Shown in pieces: positions 7,735 through 15,101 of a stretch of DNA of 64,000 nt. Each line of letters starts with the position of its first letter. Within the stretch, counting starts at the first letter, position 1. This DNA is from a virus, in the IMG/VR virus record IMGVR_UViG_3300046804_004438, positions 46,387 through 110,386 of that record. The stretch is one strand, 5' to 3'. The notes below the pieces were generated by a model. It made no database searches. It was not told the origin of the DNA and worked only from the letters and a program-made list of their open reading frames with translations. The translations under genes were made by a program, and so were the position numbers.

Positions 7735-8159
7735 TCTTTAATAAATCCTGGGATAGCTTCATTAACAATGTCTTTGGTAATCCCTTTGAAGGGACATTTC
7801 TTATCTTTCATACTTAGAAGAAGTTTAGCATCATCTGCATTTATTCTTTCCAGTACATCGATAAAGATTTGCTCTCTTCTTATCTGTTTAAGATTAGGAT
7901 TGCCACCTTCCACAAACAAATAGAATCGAGAAACTTCTTGGATGAATGCTTTTGGTTCATCAAACTTACTTTCCTTGTAAGGAGGTACACCTTCTGGAAG
8001 TAAAAATTTTAAATCAGGATCAAACCAAGCGGCCAAAACCGTACGAACAGTAAGATTATTAATTTCTCTGAGAGCCTTGACTCGATCTTCTTTCTTTTTT
8101 ATTTCACTTATTTTTGCAAATGTCTTTGCTACAGAATCCATCTTATATTGAACTGGCAT
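7731..8159 (-). CDS. Conserved T4-like phage protein (DUF6433-like)
   Basis: 142 residues. The pattern (short N-terminal helix, then ALREINNLTVRTVLAAWFDPDLKFLLPEG, then RREQIFIDVLERINADDAKLL and KKCPFKGITKDIVNEAIP) is that of a conserved protein found beside RNase H in marine T4-like phages. Function unknown. Overlaps the RNase H gene by 1 bp. Confidence 0.6.
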   Translation of the reverse strand: MPVQYKMDSVAKTFAKISEIKKKEDRVKALREINNLTVRTVLAAWFDPDLKFLLPEGVPPYKESKFDEPKAFIQEVSRFYLFVEGGNPNLKQIRREQIFIDVLERINADDAKLLLSMKDKKCPFKGITKDIVNEAIPGFIKE

Positions 8160-9016
8160 TAGAAATCACCTATGTTTTCCATCATGTTTTTGAGTTTGAA
8201 ATTAATGAAGTAATTAAACAGCTTACTTTTATCCTTACCTTGTTCGTTAATATATTTATTAAGAACTTCTGTTCTGATACTTTCAGGAACCATTGAGAGA
8301 TCAACCATGTGTTTATTACGCATAAAGTTTCTGTCAATTTGGCTATCTAGTAACACTGCACCATCATTATAAATCTTATTTATTTTCTTTTGGGTAAGAG
8401 GCTTCTGACGCTTGTCTGAAACAAACGTATCATCATCTGAAAGCACGTTTGGAATTCCGTCTCCAGCATCACCTTTAAGAATATGCTCCAACAAGAAGCG
8501 CTCAGGGTTATCGTGATTGATCCACTTCTTTCGAACAGGATCATACTGTTTGACATTATTAAAAGTCTGGAGCTGCACAAAGTCCTTGTCACCAGAAAGT
8601 ATCAATATACTTTCACCATAGTTCAAATCCTTGCCAAATTTGTTGACAAGTGAAGCTATAATGTCATCTGCTTCGGCAGATTCTACCTGAATGACACGAT
8701 AAGGGAAGTTTTCTTTGATCTCTAGTTTGATCTTATTGAAGATCTCAAACACCTGAGTCCAGTTGATCTCAGACTCTTCTCTGTTCTTTTTGCGATTGGC
8801 TTTGTAGTAAGGAAAGATCTGCTTACGCCAATAGTTCTTGTCATCACATGCAATTACCATCTCACCATATTGATCACCAAACTTCTGTTTGTATGAACGT
8901 AGTGAGTTAATAACCATATGACGAAACAATCCCTCTTCGATAGGAATGTTTGTGTGATTTCCCAACTGCATCATCAAGTTGGAAATCATTACTTGGTTAA
9001 AATCAACTATTATCAT
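8159..9016 (-). CDS. rnh: RNase H / 5'-3' exonuclease (T4 Rnh-like, FEN family)
   Basis: Removes RNA primers from lagging-strand fragments. The FEN/5'-exonuclease acidic residues are visible: Asp5 in IIVDFNQV, ESAEADDIIASLV, and LSGDKDFVQLQ, followed by the helix-hairpin-helix-like KGDAGDGIPNVLS. Length 285 is close to T4 RNase H (305). It has its own promoter at 9049-9077. Confidence 0.9.
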   Translation of the reverse strand: MIIVDFNQVMISNLMMQLGNHTNIPIEEGLFRHMVINSLRSYKQKFGDQYGEMVIACDDKNYWRKQIFPYYKANRKKNREESEINWTQVFEIFNKIKLEIKENFPYRVIQVESAEADDIIASLVNKFGKDLNYGESILILSGDKDFVQLQTFNNVKQYDPVRKKWINHDNPERFLLEHILKGDAGDGIPNVLSDDDTFVSDKRQKPLTQKKINKIYNDGAVLLDSQIDRNFMRNKHMVDLSMVPESIRTEVLNKYINEQGKDKSKLFNYFINFKLKNMMENIGDF

Positions 9017-9048
9017 GTTAAAGGTTCCACCTAATTTATACTATATTA

Positions 9049-9077
9049 ATTATATAGTCTATCGATTAAGTGTTCAA
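9049..9077 (-). promoter_or_regulatory. Sigma70-like promoter for RNase H operon
   Basis: Minus strand: TTGAAC (9077-9072), 17-bp spacer, perfect TATAAT (9054-9049). The -35 lies in the end of the upstream gene. Confidence 0.7.
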
Positions 9078-9419
9078 CAGTTTTTCTTCTATCAAATTGT
9101 CAATTTGACTACGAGCATCAGGTGTTAAAGTCACAACAGTATCTGCCAATTCTTGGAATGAATGATTAAGATTTTTTGTAGAATATACCATTGCTTTGAT
9201 GGCTTCTTCTACAAAAACAATATACTTTACATTCTGTTCATCTGGCTTTACAGTGATTCCATATGATGCTAGAACGGAAAAAGCAGCTTCCATCACATCA
9301 GAACATACTTCATCACAATAGTCTCTTCTGACTTCTTCGATATGTTCGTACGATTGTTCAATTGATATTGGAAAATTTTCAGCGCTTAATTTATTTGGAA
9401 ATTTTACTATATTATCCAT
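9066..9419 (-). CDS. Conserved hypothetical phage protein
   Basis: 117 residues from ATG (MDNIVKFPNKLSAENFP); an overlapping GTG start is less likely. Helical protein with EQSYEHIEEVRRDYCDEVCSD and a C-terminal Asp/Glu-rich helix. The pattern is recalled from marine T4-like phages without a known role. A late-type element lies just upstream at 9450-9457. Confidence 0.55.
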   Translation of the reverse strand: MDNIVKFPNKLSAENFPISIEQSYEHIEEVRRDYCDEVCSDVMEAAFSVLASYGITVKPDEQNVKYIVFVEEAIKAMVYSTKNLNHSFQELADTVVTLTPDARSQIDNLIEEKLLNT

Positions 9420-9449
9420 CACTGTGCCTTGTAAGAGGGCATATAATAT

Positions 9450-9457
9450 TATTTATC
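9450..9457 (-). promoter_or_regulatory. Late-type promoter element (GATAAATA)
   Basis: T4-late-like element on the minus strand between the AcpS gene and the gene starting at 9419. Confidence 0.4.
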
Positions 9458-9463
9458 ATTATT

Positions 9464-9856
9464 TTAAACGCTCTCTATGATTACCGAGGCAATTGCGAGG
9501 TCTTTTTCATCTGATATTGACAATTGAATATTATATGTTTTATCTTTACCTACTAAAAGAATTAATTTAGTTAGAGCCTGATTCTTTAAAACTAGTATAG
9601 GCATTCCGTTGTCATAGTTTTTAACTGTAATGTCTGTAGGAACAACATCGACAAAACCTGTACCAAGAGCCTTGACAAATGCTTCTTTTGCTGCATACCT
9701 TTTTGCATAAAAAGCTGCTGGTTTCATCAAACCAGCAGCCTCAGCTTGTTCTTCTTTTGTAAAGATGGTGTCTATAAATTTCTGGCCATACACACTACCA
9801 ATTGATTCTTGAAATCTACTGATCGTGCAAATATCGACACCATGACCAACAATCAT
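9464..9856 (-). CDS. acpS: Holo-ACP synthase (4'-phosphopantetheinyl transferase)
   Basis: Transfers phosphopantetheine from CoA to the ACP serine. AcpS family signatures are intact: GVDICTISRF with Mg-ligand Asp8, AKRYAAKEAFVKALGTGF with Glu58, and the C-terminal SISDEKDLAIASVIIE. Length 130 equals bacterial AcpS (about 126). With the ACP (4453) and KAS (3290) it forms a self-contained acyl-carrier set, though it lies 5 kb from them. Overlaps the upstream gene by 4 bp. Confidence 0.93.
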   Translation of the reverse strand: MIVGHGVDICTISRFQESIGSVYGQKFIDTIFTKEEQAEAAGLMKPAAFYAKRYAAKEAFVKALGTGFVDVVPTDITVKNYDNGMPILVLKNQALTKLILLVGKDKTYNIQLSISDEKDLAIASVIIESV

Positions 9857-10953
9857 TTGACTACTCTCAGCAGGATAATGTTTGGATTAATACGGTCAGA
9901 GAATGCAGCAGGCTCTGACTTGATCTCATCCATCAACTTACGGAGAACAATTTTGCCACCTGACAGAACAGTCTTAACATATTGTTCTGGCTTACGACCA
10001 ATACGTTTTGTCAAGGAAGTATCGCTATCATAGCCATCAATGCTAGAGCGGTGTACACTGAGCCCACTATGGCCACGAGCACGGAACACGCTAAGAGTTT
10101 TAGACTTAGTGTTAAACGTCCATAATTCTTGAGCGCCGATAACCGTTGCGGGGTCACACGATTGTAATTTATACTCATTGCTTTCTTTCTGATATTGAAA
10201 ATGTTTCAACAGTTTCTCAGTAGTAGGAGCTTTCTTCTTACGAGGTGCGCGAGCCTTCTTTACATTGCCTGCAAAGCGTTCACAATCCTCAATAAGTTTT
10301 AGTACATAACCAAGTTTTTGCTTGAGTTCATTCTTCGTGTAGTGTTGGTAGCCTTCGTTATCTTCTGTTAATGCATACACATATTCATCACGTAATGGCT
10401 TATAAAATTCTGCAATCTTCCCTGCATGCATTGCAGGAATCTGATTCTTCTGCAGCCATTCATAGATATTAACAATCTCACCAGAATCAAGAATAGCCTC
10501 GACATCTCCAATGATATCAGAAACTCGTTCTCTTACTCGTTCCTGAATAGAAGGTTTGTTCTTAGGCTCTTCTGGTTTCTTTTCTTGCTCTACATGGTTT
10601 GTGGCATTCTTGATAGTATCAACAACACGCTGCAGATCTTTAGAATCTAACTGCTGCTTGTTGTTAGTAGCAATCCTACAAAGCCATGCAGATGTGAGAG
10701 GTATAAACTTCTCAGGGATGTGATCAATCATCTTGATTAGCTGCTTGTCACCTGTGAAGTAATCCTTAAGATAGGTACGAGCCTCCTCGTTCTCACACAT
10801 AGTGTTATACCACGTGAAAGCCTTTATCATGTCAATCTTGGACTGTATGTTCTTTGGCTCATCACCAAGATATTTCCAGTTAACAAGATAGGTCTCGCTC
10901 TTTGTGGAGCGCTTGACCTTCTTTGTTTTTACTTTAAGTAAGGATTTAGCCAT
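9853..10953 (-). CDS. Conserved T4-like phage protein, unknown function
   Basis: 366 residues. Basic N-terminus (SLLKVKTKKVKR), helical middle, a Lys/Arg-rich linker (KKARAPRKKKAPTTEK, about residue 235) and a C-terminal domain beginning YQKESNEYKLQSCDPATVIGA with a GRKPEQYVKTVLSGGK segment. The architecture recalls a conserved protein of marine T4-like phages. The basic linker suggests nucleic-acid contact. No catalytic motif recognised. Confidence 0.6.
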   Translation of the reverse strand: MAKSLLKVKTKKVKRSTKSETYLVNWKYLGDEPKNIQSKIDMIKAFTWYNTMCENEEARTYLKDYFTGDKQLIKMIDHIPEKFIPLTSAWLCRIATNNKQQLDSKDLQRVVDTIKNATNHVEQEKKPEEPKNKPSIQERVRERVSDIIGDVEAILDSGEIVNIYEWLQKNQIPAMHAGKIAEFYKPLRDEYVYALTEDNEGYQHYTKNELKQKLGYVLKLIEDCERFAGNVKKARAPRKKKAPTTEKLLKHFQYQKESNEYKLQSCDPATVIGAQELWTFNTKSKTLSVFRARGHSGLSVHRSSIDGYDSDTSLTKRIGRKPEQYVKTVLSGGKIVLRKLMDEIKSEPAAFSDRINPNIILLRVVK

Positions 10954-11206
10954 TCTTTGTCACATCAAATGTAAAGAGAGAAACATTACATGCACCTACA
11001 CCTAAGTGATGTGCATCATGATATTTCGAGAAGTATGTATCGTTCTCGACATCTAGCACCCAGCACTTGCCGTACGTCTCGACCATCCAATCGACAAACG
11101 AATCTAGTGCCTGTGAATCCTCTTCATCAAGATCACCCTCATCGCCGTTGATAAGGATAGGAGCCCAGTGTGTAGGAAGTTCAAAGTGATCGATCTCAAT
11201 AGCCAT
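10946..11206 (-). CDS. Small acidic protein (DUF6926-like)
   Basis: 86 residues beginning IDHFELPTHWAPILINGDEGDLDEED. The LPTHWAPILINGD opening is a pattern of small phage and bacterial proteins of unknown function. Overlaps its downstream neighbour by 8 bp; its start codon shares one base with the upstream stop (TAATG). Confidence 0.6.
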   Translation of the reverse strand: MAIEIDHFELPTHWAPILINGDEGDLDEEDSQALDSFVDWMVETYGKCWVLDVENDTYFSKYHDAHHLGVGACNVSLFTFDVTKNG

Positions 11207-11421
11207 TAGTGTTGTCCTTCAAAATAACGAACATCTGCATCAGTTGTATAAGGATCCTTAATCAACTTGCCAATCAAAGCCTTCCTGAGACCATAGATCT
11301 GATCTAAGAATGCTTCTGCAAGACCATATTCCTCAGAATCAACAGCCTTGCTGTAGTTTTCCTCAATACAATCAAGAGCAAATCGAATCTGCTCAATTGT
11401 AAGTTCTGAATACTTGCTCAC
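11206..11421 (-). CDS. Small helical protein, paralogue of the 12495 gene
   Basis: 71 residues from a GTG start chosen because GGAG lies 8 nt upstream; the longer ATG frame begins inside a promoter-like motif. Sequence SKYSELTIEQIRFALDCIEENYSKAVDSE matches the product of 12495-12686 (NYSNLDIDQTRQLLDMYES), which also uses GTG. No known domain. Confidence 0.55.
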   Translation of the reverse strand: MSKYSELTIEQIRFALDCIEENYSKAVDSEEYGLAEAFLDQIYGLRKALIGKLIKDPYTTDADVRYFEGQH

Positions 11422-11439
11422 TTTTTCATCTCCACTCTT

Positions 11440-11478
11440 GATATTATTAATATATGATATTTTCATAAAAAAGACAAC
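11440..11478 (-). promoter_or_regulatory. Repeated promoter-like motif, copy d
   Basis: Minus strand GTTGTCTTTTTTATGAAAAT followed by a TATATTAATAATAT block; one of four related elements at 11.4-12.3 kb. Contains TTGTCT and TATATT spaced by 17 bp. Confidence 0.5.
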
Positions 11479-11484
11479 AGATAT

Positions 11485-11589
11485 TTAGTGCTTGTACAGA
11501 TACAAACACAGCCATAAAAACATAAGCCACGGAGTAGCCCATAACACAAAAACAAAAGTGGCCCAGATATTAAGAATAAGACGAAACAT
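11485..11589 (-). CDS. 34-residue membrane peptide
   Basis: ATG preceded by a strong Shine-Dalgarno (AAGGAG, 7 nt) and by a consensus promoter at 11610-11638. The product is almost wholly hydrophobic and Trp-rich (MFRLILNIWATFVFVLWATP ... LYLYKH), a single-pass or hairpin membrane peptide. No family recognised. The promoter and SD make it more credible than its size suggests. Confidence 0.55.
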   Translation of the reverse strand: MFRLILNIWATFVFVLWATPWLMFLWLCLYLYKH

Positions 11590-11609
11590 TGTTAACTCCT
11601 TATATTGTA

Positions 11610-11638
11610 ATAATACGATCTAAAGAAAATAAAGTCAA
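11610..11638 (-). promoter_or_regulatory. Sigma70-like promoter
   Basis: Minus strand: TTGACT (11638-11633), 17-bp spacer, TATTAT (11615-11610), directly upstream of the 34-residue membrane peptide. Confidence 0.7.
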
Positions 11639-11651
11639 CAATTTTTTTAAT

Positions 11652-11687
11652 AAAAGGGGAGAGTTTATTCTCTCCCCTTTTTTTGTT
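11652..11687. terminator. Bidirectional intrinsic terminator
   Basis: AAAAGGGGAGAG-tttat-CTCTCCCCTTTTTTT, with A and T tracts on both sides, so it can work in both directions. On the minus strand it ends the gene at 11689-11871. Confidence 0.75.
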
Positions 11688-11688
11688 T

Positions 11689-11871
11689 TTATGAATTAAG
11701 AGAAGGATGTAGAGGGAAGGATTGAGGATAGTAGTGAGTGTAGTAGTTTATTAGATTTTGGTAGTTAATATTATATGGAAGATTATATGTTTGAAGTTGT
11801 TGTAAGAATTGTATTTTTTGTTGGATTGTGTTAAGGGATTGGAATGTTGAGTAGATATAATTGAGGTCCAT
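11689..11871 (-). CDS. 60-residue Tyr/Asn/Gln-rich protein
   Basis: Preceded by AAAGGAGAACTGAA (strong Shine-Dalgarno) and followed immediately by an intrinsic terminator, so it is a monocistronic unit. Composition is biased to Asn, Gln, Tyr and Leu with no charged core. No family recognised. Expression signals rather than similarity support it. Confidence 0.5.
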   Translation of the reverse strand: MDLNYIYSTFQSLNTIQQKIQFLQQLQTYNLPYNINYQNLINYYTHYYPQSFPLHPSLNS

Positions 11872-11888
11872 TTCAGTTCTCCTTTACC

Positions 11889-11924
11889 TTTATAATATCC
11901 GATATTTTAATAAAAAAGGCAACA
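11889..11924 (-). promoter_or_regulatory. Repeated promoter-like motif, copy a
   Basis: Minus strand GTTGCCTTTTTTATTAAAAT then ATCGGATATTATAA; immediately upstream of the 11871 gene. Closely matches copies b, c and d. Confidence 0.5.
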
Positions 11925-11987
11925 ATTAATTTTTCGTGTAAAATCAAGAGGTTAGCTAACCCTTTGAAAACACACAATTTTTTTTCT

Positions 11988-12024
11988 GTTGCCTTTTTTA
12001 TGAAAATAACGGATGATAATTATA
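11988..12024 (+). promoter_or_regulatory. Repeated promoter-like motif, copy b
   Basis: Plus strand GTTGCCTTTTTTATGAAAAT then AACGGATGATAATTATAG; divergent from copy a and upstream of the plus-strand gene run. Confidence 0.5.
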
Positions 12025-12047
12025 GTGAAAAACAAAGAGATTTTCGT

Positions 12048-12218
12048 ATGAAAAACGCTAAAGATTACAACTATTTAGTAGAGATTGTTTTCAAGGATAA
12101 ACGCAGGTTTGTCAGGAAAAATCTTACGAAAAAACAAGCGGTTACGGAGTACAATCGTTATCTGCGGGATATGTCTATTCTCCAGATTCAACAGGTTGGT
12201 TGGGAACTGCAAAAATAA
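12048..12218 (+). CDS. Small basic hypothetical protein
   Basis: 56 residues from the ATG at 12048 (MKNAKDYNYLVEIVFKDKRR); longer starts at 11964 and 12000 would lie within or before the promoter-like motif. Basic, with a C-terminal LQIQQVGWELQK. First gene of a plus-strand cluster of small proteins. No family recognised. Confidence 0.5.
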   Translation: MKNAKDYNYLVEIVFKDKRRFVRKNLTKKQAVTEYNRYLRDMSILQIQQVGWELQK

Positions 12219-12220
12219 CT

Positions 12221-12258
12221 GTTGTATTTTTTATTAAAAAATCGGATATTAATAATAT
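12221..12258 (+). promoter_or_regulatory. Repeated promoter-like motif, copy c
   Basis: Plus strand GTTGTATTTTTTATTAAAAA then ATCGGATATTAATAATAT, just before the 12278 gene. Confidence 0.5.
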
Positions 12259-12277
12259 GAGCAATGGAGAGAAAAAT

Positions 12278-12502
12278 ATGACTGAGCAAGATTTTATGAT
12301 GTATGGTGTCTCAAAACAGACTATTGAAAATGTGTATATCAATTCTGGTACAACTAAATTAGCTGGTATTGAAATGACTGTTATGGGTATTCTTTCAGAT
12401 GCTCAGCATGTCTTGGAGCACGGTGATAGAGAAAGTGCTCGTAAGTATGTAAATATTGCTAAGTACATTCTTTCGGAAATGATGGAGCAGAAACGTGGTT
12501 AA
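12278..12502 (+). CDS. Small helical hypothetical protein
   Basis: 74 residues from ATG (MTEQDFMMYGVSKQTIENVY) with GGAGAG just upstream; longer in-frame starts overlap the motif at 12221-12258. Helical with GILSDAQHVLEHGDRESARKYVNIAKYILS. No domain recognised. Overlaps the next gene by 8 bp. Confidence 0.55.
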   Translation: MTEQDFMMYGVSKQTIENVYINSGTTKLAGIEMTVMGILSDAQHVLEHGDRESARKYVNIAKYILSEMMEQKRG

Positions 12503-12686
12503 TTATTCAAATCTAGATATCGACCAAACCCGTCAACTACTTGACATGTACGAAAGCATCTATTGCGTTGCTATGGATGCTGCTGTTGATAAAGATGATA
12601 TTGAGTATGCAAGTTCAATCTACCGTAGCATACTCCTTACTCGTTACGCACTAAAAAATAAACTAGAGAAGCAGGAGCAAGCCTGA
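12495..12686 (+). CDS. Small helical protein, paralogue of the 11206 gene
   Basis: 63 residues from GTG with GGAGCAG upstream. NYSNLDIDQTRQLLDMYESI and SILLTRYALKNKL align with the minus-strand gene at 11206-11421 over most of the length. Function unknown; two copies on opposite strands within 1.5 kb suggest duplication. Confidence 0.55.
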   Translation: MVNYSNLDIDQTRQLLDMYESIYCVAMDAAVDKDDIEYASSIYRSILLTRYALKNKLEKQEQA

Positions 12687-12687
12687 T

Positions 12688-12909
12688 ATGAACACTATAG
12701 ATTTGAAAGAATCTGAACAATATTTCTTTACGCATGGTAGTCGTATTCTTAATACTATCTATCCTAAACAATATGTGTTCTATAGTAAGAATCGTTCTTA
12801 CATCACAAAGAAGATCGATCAGAAGGTTGCTGATGGTTTCAAATTGAAATCACAAAGCGTCAACAGACCAGATGGTACAATCAGAGTTGTTATGGAGAGA
12901 AGCCAATGA
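12688..12909 (+). CDS. Small hypothetical protein
   Basis: 73 residues, mixed alpha/beta pattern (YPKQYVFYSKNRSYITKKID), basic. Lies 1 bp after the previous stop and overlaps the next gene by 4 bp, so is part of one operon. No family recognised. Confidence 0.5.
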   Translation: MNTIDLKESEQYFFTHGSRILNTIYPKQYVFYSKNRSYITKKIDQKVADGFKLKSQSVNRPDGTIRVVMERSQ

Positions 12910-13127
12910 AACAGATCACTATACCTGTTACGTTCAATGTTTCCGACGAAGCTTATGATGCATATCATGGTTGCAGCTACATTCATTATCTTGAACAAGA
13001 ACTTGCTGATATGATGTTTGGCGCATTCCGTAAATTTGTGTTTATGGGTTCTGTTAATCAAGAGATTATCAAATTGGCAGAAGATATGAACAAGCAATTT
13101 GAGGAAATGGAAAAAGAGTATGCTTGA
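12906..13127 (+). CDS. Small hypothetical protein
   Basis: 73 residues starting MKQITIPVTFNVSDEAYDAY, ending in a charged helix (EDMNKQFEEMEKEYA). Coupled to both neighbours by overlaps. No family recognised. Confidence 0.5.
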   Translation: MKQITIPVTFNVSDEAYDAYHGCSYIHYLEQELADMMFGAFRKFVFMGSVNQEIIKLAEDMNKQFEEMEKEYA

Positions 13128-13311
13128 TATCAAGCTTCTACTACAACAAACATTAGATTCTGCAAAGAAGCTAGCAGAAGAACCTATGCCTGATTGGTAT
13201 AATATACACGATTATTCTTCTGGATTTTATTACGGAAGAAAGTCTGCTGCTCAGGATAAAATTGATTTGATAGAAGAAATTCTCAATCAATTAGACAAGA
13301 GATCTGAGTAA
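13120..13311 (+). CDS. Small hypothetical protein
   Basis: 63 residues from the ATG at 13120 that overlaps the preceding stop (ATGCTTGA). Helical, with DWYNIHDYSSGFYYGRKSAA in the middle. Last gene of the plus-strand run; its end overlaps the glycosyltransferase gene on the other strand by 21 bp. Confidence 0.5.
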   Translation: MLDIKLLLQQTLDSAKKLAEEPMPDWYNIHDYSSGFYYGRKSAAQDKIDLIEEILNQLDKRSE

Positions 13312-14220
13312 CCCTTCCCATTCGCCTTTTCTTCTATCCCAGCTATAGAAGTAATCATAATAACTTTTTTGGAAACCAAGGTAAGGATCTTCTTTACCTT
13401 GGTTGTTTCTTATTGTATTGATTGCATGCTCAAGAGTATGAGCAAACTGCACGGCATGTGCGTTCTTATTTTCTGTCCATGGATACATCATTGCAAAATT
13501 AGCACATGTCTCGGGGAGTGCTGCATAGTTAGGACACACGACTAGATTCATTGCTGACATTGCTTCAATTACAGAAAGACAACTCGTCTCTGGCCAGATA
13601 GATGGGTATGCATAGATGTGAGACTTCTTTAGTGCTTCTCTTACTTGTTCGTTAGGAACTGCACCATGATACGTTATCTGAGGATGCTGCTTACAACGTT
13701 CAAATAATTGTCTGTATGGTTCATCTCTCTGTTCCCATCCATATATGCTAAACGAAGAATATACATCAAGGTGAATATCTTTATACTTCTGTGCGAGCTC
13801 ATGAAACACGGGAACAAGTATTTCTAGACCACGATGTGGTGTAGTATGGTATATCAGATTGATTGTATCATCATATTGTTTTGTTTCAATGTCAATTGGA
13901 TAAATTGCATTCTTGATCACAACGGATTCAGAATAAGGAAGACCAGATGCAAGATTATAAAATTGCATCTGCCAATCTGATACACAAACAATCTTGTCAA
14001 ATCTTTTACGTAGGTTGGGATCTTTGATATGTTCTGATTCTGGATCAACAGGTAGATCGTGCAACCAGAGAATCTTTTTCTTGTCTGGATCTAGATCTCT
14101 GACTCGTGATGGTATGATCTGAAACTTTTCCAAAAGATCAGCAGGCAGTGAACTGTGAAGACGTTCCTGCATAAGCTCTGTGCCACCACGAGCATTTTTA
14201 CTTAATTCATTTTTTTCCAT
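13291..14220 (-). CDS. Glycosyltransferase family 4-like (GT-B)
   Basis: GT-B fold sugar transferase. Near the N-terminus ARGGTELM is the acceptor-binding loop; NAIYPID, IYHTTPHRGLEILVPVFHEL and YAYPSIWPETSCLSVIEAMSA follow, the last holding the E-x7-E-like sugar-nucleotide site. 309 residues, slightly short for the family. It stands apart from the main glycan cluster at 42.8-53 kb. Substrate unknown; host surface glycan or modified DNA base are both possible. Confidence 0.82.
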   Translation of the reverse strand: MEKNELSKNARGGTELMQERLHSSLPADLLEKFQIIPSRVRDLDPDKKKILWLHDLPVDPESEHIKDPNLRKRFDKIVCVSDWQMQFYNLASGLPYSESVVIKNAIYPIDIETKQYDDTINLIYHTTPHRGLEILVPVFHELAQKYKDIHLDVYSSFSIYGWEQRDEPYRQLFERCKQHPQITYHGAVPNEQVREALKKSHIYAYPSIWPETSCLSVIEAMSAMNLVVCPNYAALPETCANFAMMYPWTENKNAHAVQFAHTLEHAINTIRNNQGKEDPYLGFQKSYYDYFYSWDRRKGEWEGLLRSLV

Positions 14221-14244
14221 AACAAAATACTCATAATATAAAAA

Positions 14245-14583
14245 TCAATCTTTAGGTTTAAAGATCTTACCTGGTAGTTTCAATTCAACTTTTTCATCTT
14301 GCAAACCAATCAATAGATGGGCAGCAAATGATAATATACTCCAAGCACTAAATCCTACAGCTACTGAAGCTGCTATAAGATTATCTGATGATAAATTCCA
14401 GTGTAGCCACTCTAAGAGTACTGGTGCAAATACGATTGCAGCCATAACACTCAGACCTGATCTAATTGCCGCATCCCAAACATTTTGAGGTCTATAGAAC
14501 GCCATAAACGACACCCCACCTATTAGCCCACCTAGACCGGTCATCATCTTGACCATCAACGGTGTTGAAATTGGATCTGACAT
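14245..14583 (-). CDS. Putative holin-like membrane protein
   Basis: 112 residues from ATG (MSDPISTPLMVKMMTGLGG) with AGGA upstream; a TTG start five codons earlier is less likely. Three hydrophobic segments (about 9-28, 43-62 and 75-95) and a charged C-terminus (QDEKVELKLPGKIFKPKD) fit a class I holin. A late-type promoter element lies upstream at 14619-14626. Holin role is inference from topology and late expression. Confidence 0.5.
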   Translation of the reverse strand: MSDPISTPLMVKMMTGLGGLIGGVSFMAFYRPQNVWDAAIRSGLSVMAAIVFAPVLLEWLHWNLSSDNLIAASVAVGFSAWSILSFAAHLLIGLQDEKVELKLPGKIFKPKD

Positions 14584-14617
14584 TAGTATTCCTGACAATG
14601 TATAAAAACTAATGCTT

Positions 14618-14866
14618 TTATTTATGAATACTAATTATTGAATCATAGCGAAATGAACGCCAAGAATCCTTTTCAACATCCCAAACTGATAAAATATTAT
14701 CATTTATTTTCTTTTCACGATCAGTTTTTTTCTCGTGAGGTCTTACGATATGCTCCATAAGAGTACATTTCATATCACGTTCTGATCCATCTGTCTTTGT
14801 AAACTTAACGTTGACAATTCCAGATTGTAACATATGAACGATAGTAGATTTAGAAAGCTCCGTCAC
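14618..14866 (-). CDS. SH3-like beta-barrel protein (DUF2693-like)
   Basis: About 82 residues from a GTG at 14866; a longer ATG at 14890 is possible and would overlap glutaredoxin by 41 bp. Segments VNVKFTKTDGSERDMKCTLMEHIV and ILSVWDVEKDSWRSFRYDSI are the pattern of DUF2693 proteins common in T4-like phages. Function unknown. Confidence 0.6.
   Translation of the reverse strand: MTELSKSTIVHMLQSGIVNVKFTKTDGSERDMKCTLMEHIVRPHEKKTDREKKINDNILSVWDVEKDSWRSFRYDSIISIHK
14619..14626 (-). promoter_or_regulatory. Late-type promoter element (CATAAATA)
   Basis: Minus-strand late-type element about 36 bp before the holin-like gene. Confidence 0.4.
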
Positions 14867-15101
14867 CGTGTCCACCTGCTGTCTCCTCAAGATAAACTTT
14901 CAACTCTTCATAACCACCAATACGCTTACCATCAACAGCAACAATTGGAACAGTTCTTACACCCGGGAACATCTCAGTGAGTTCTGTAATACCAATATCT
15001 TCACCTACTGTAAGATATCGATAATTAATTCCACGTTCGTTGAGTAACTGTTTTGCAGCTACACACCAATTACAATTTAGTTTACCATATACTTCAATCA
15101 T
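14850..15101 (-). CDS. grx: Glutaredoxin
   Basis: 83-residue thioredoxin-fold protein. Redox motif CNWC near residues 10-13, TVPIVAVDGKRIGGYEEL (cis-proline and glutathione-binding GG). Likely electron donor; in phages usually linked to ribonucleotide reduction, and the class II RNR is 2 kb away. Overlaps the next upstream gene by 8 bp. Confidence 0.88.
   Translation of the reverse strand: MIEVYGKLNCNWCVAAKQLLNERGINYRYLTVGEDIGITELTEMFPGVRTVPIVAVDGKRIGGYEELKVYLEETAGGHGDGAF

Noticed and set aside
9471-13133. Minus-strand frame at 12819-13133 and similar overlaps in the small-gene region
   Set aside because: They run antisense to coupled small genes with good start signals and have no signals of their own.
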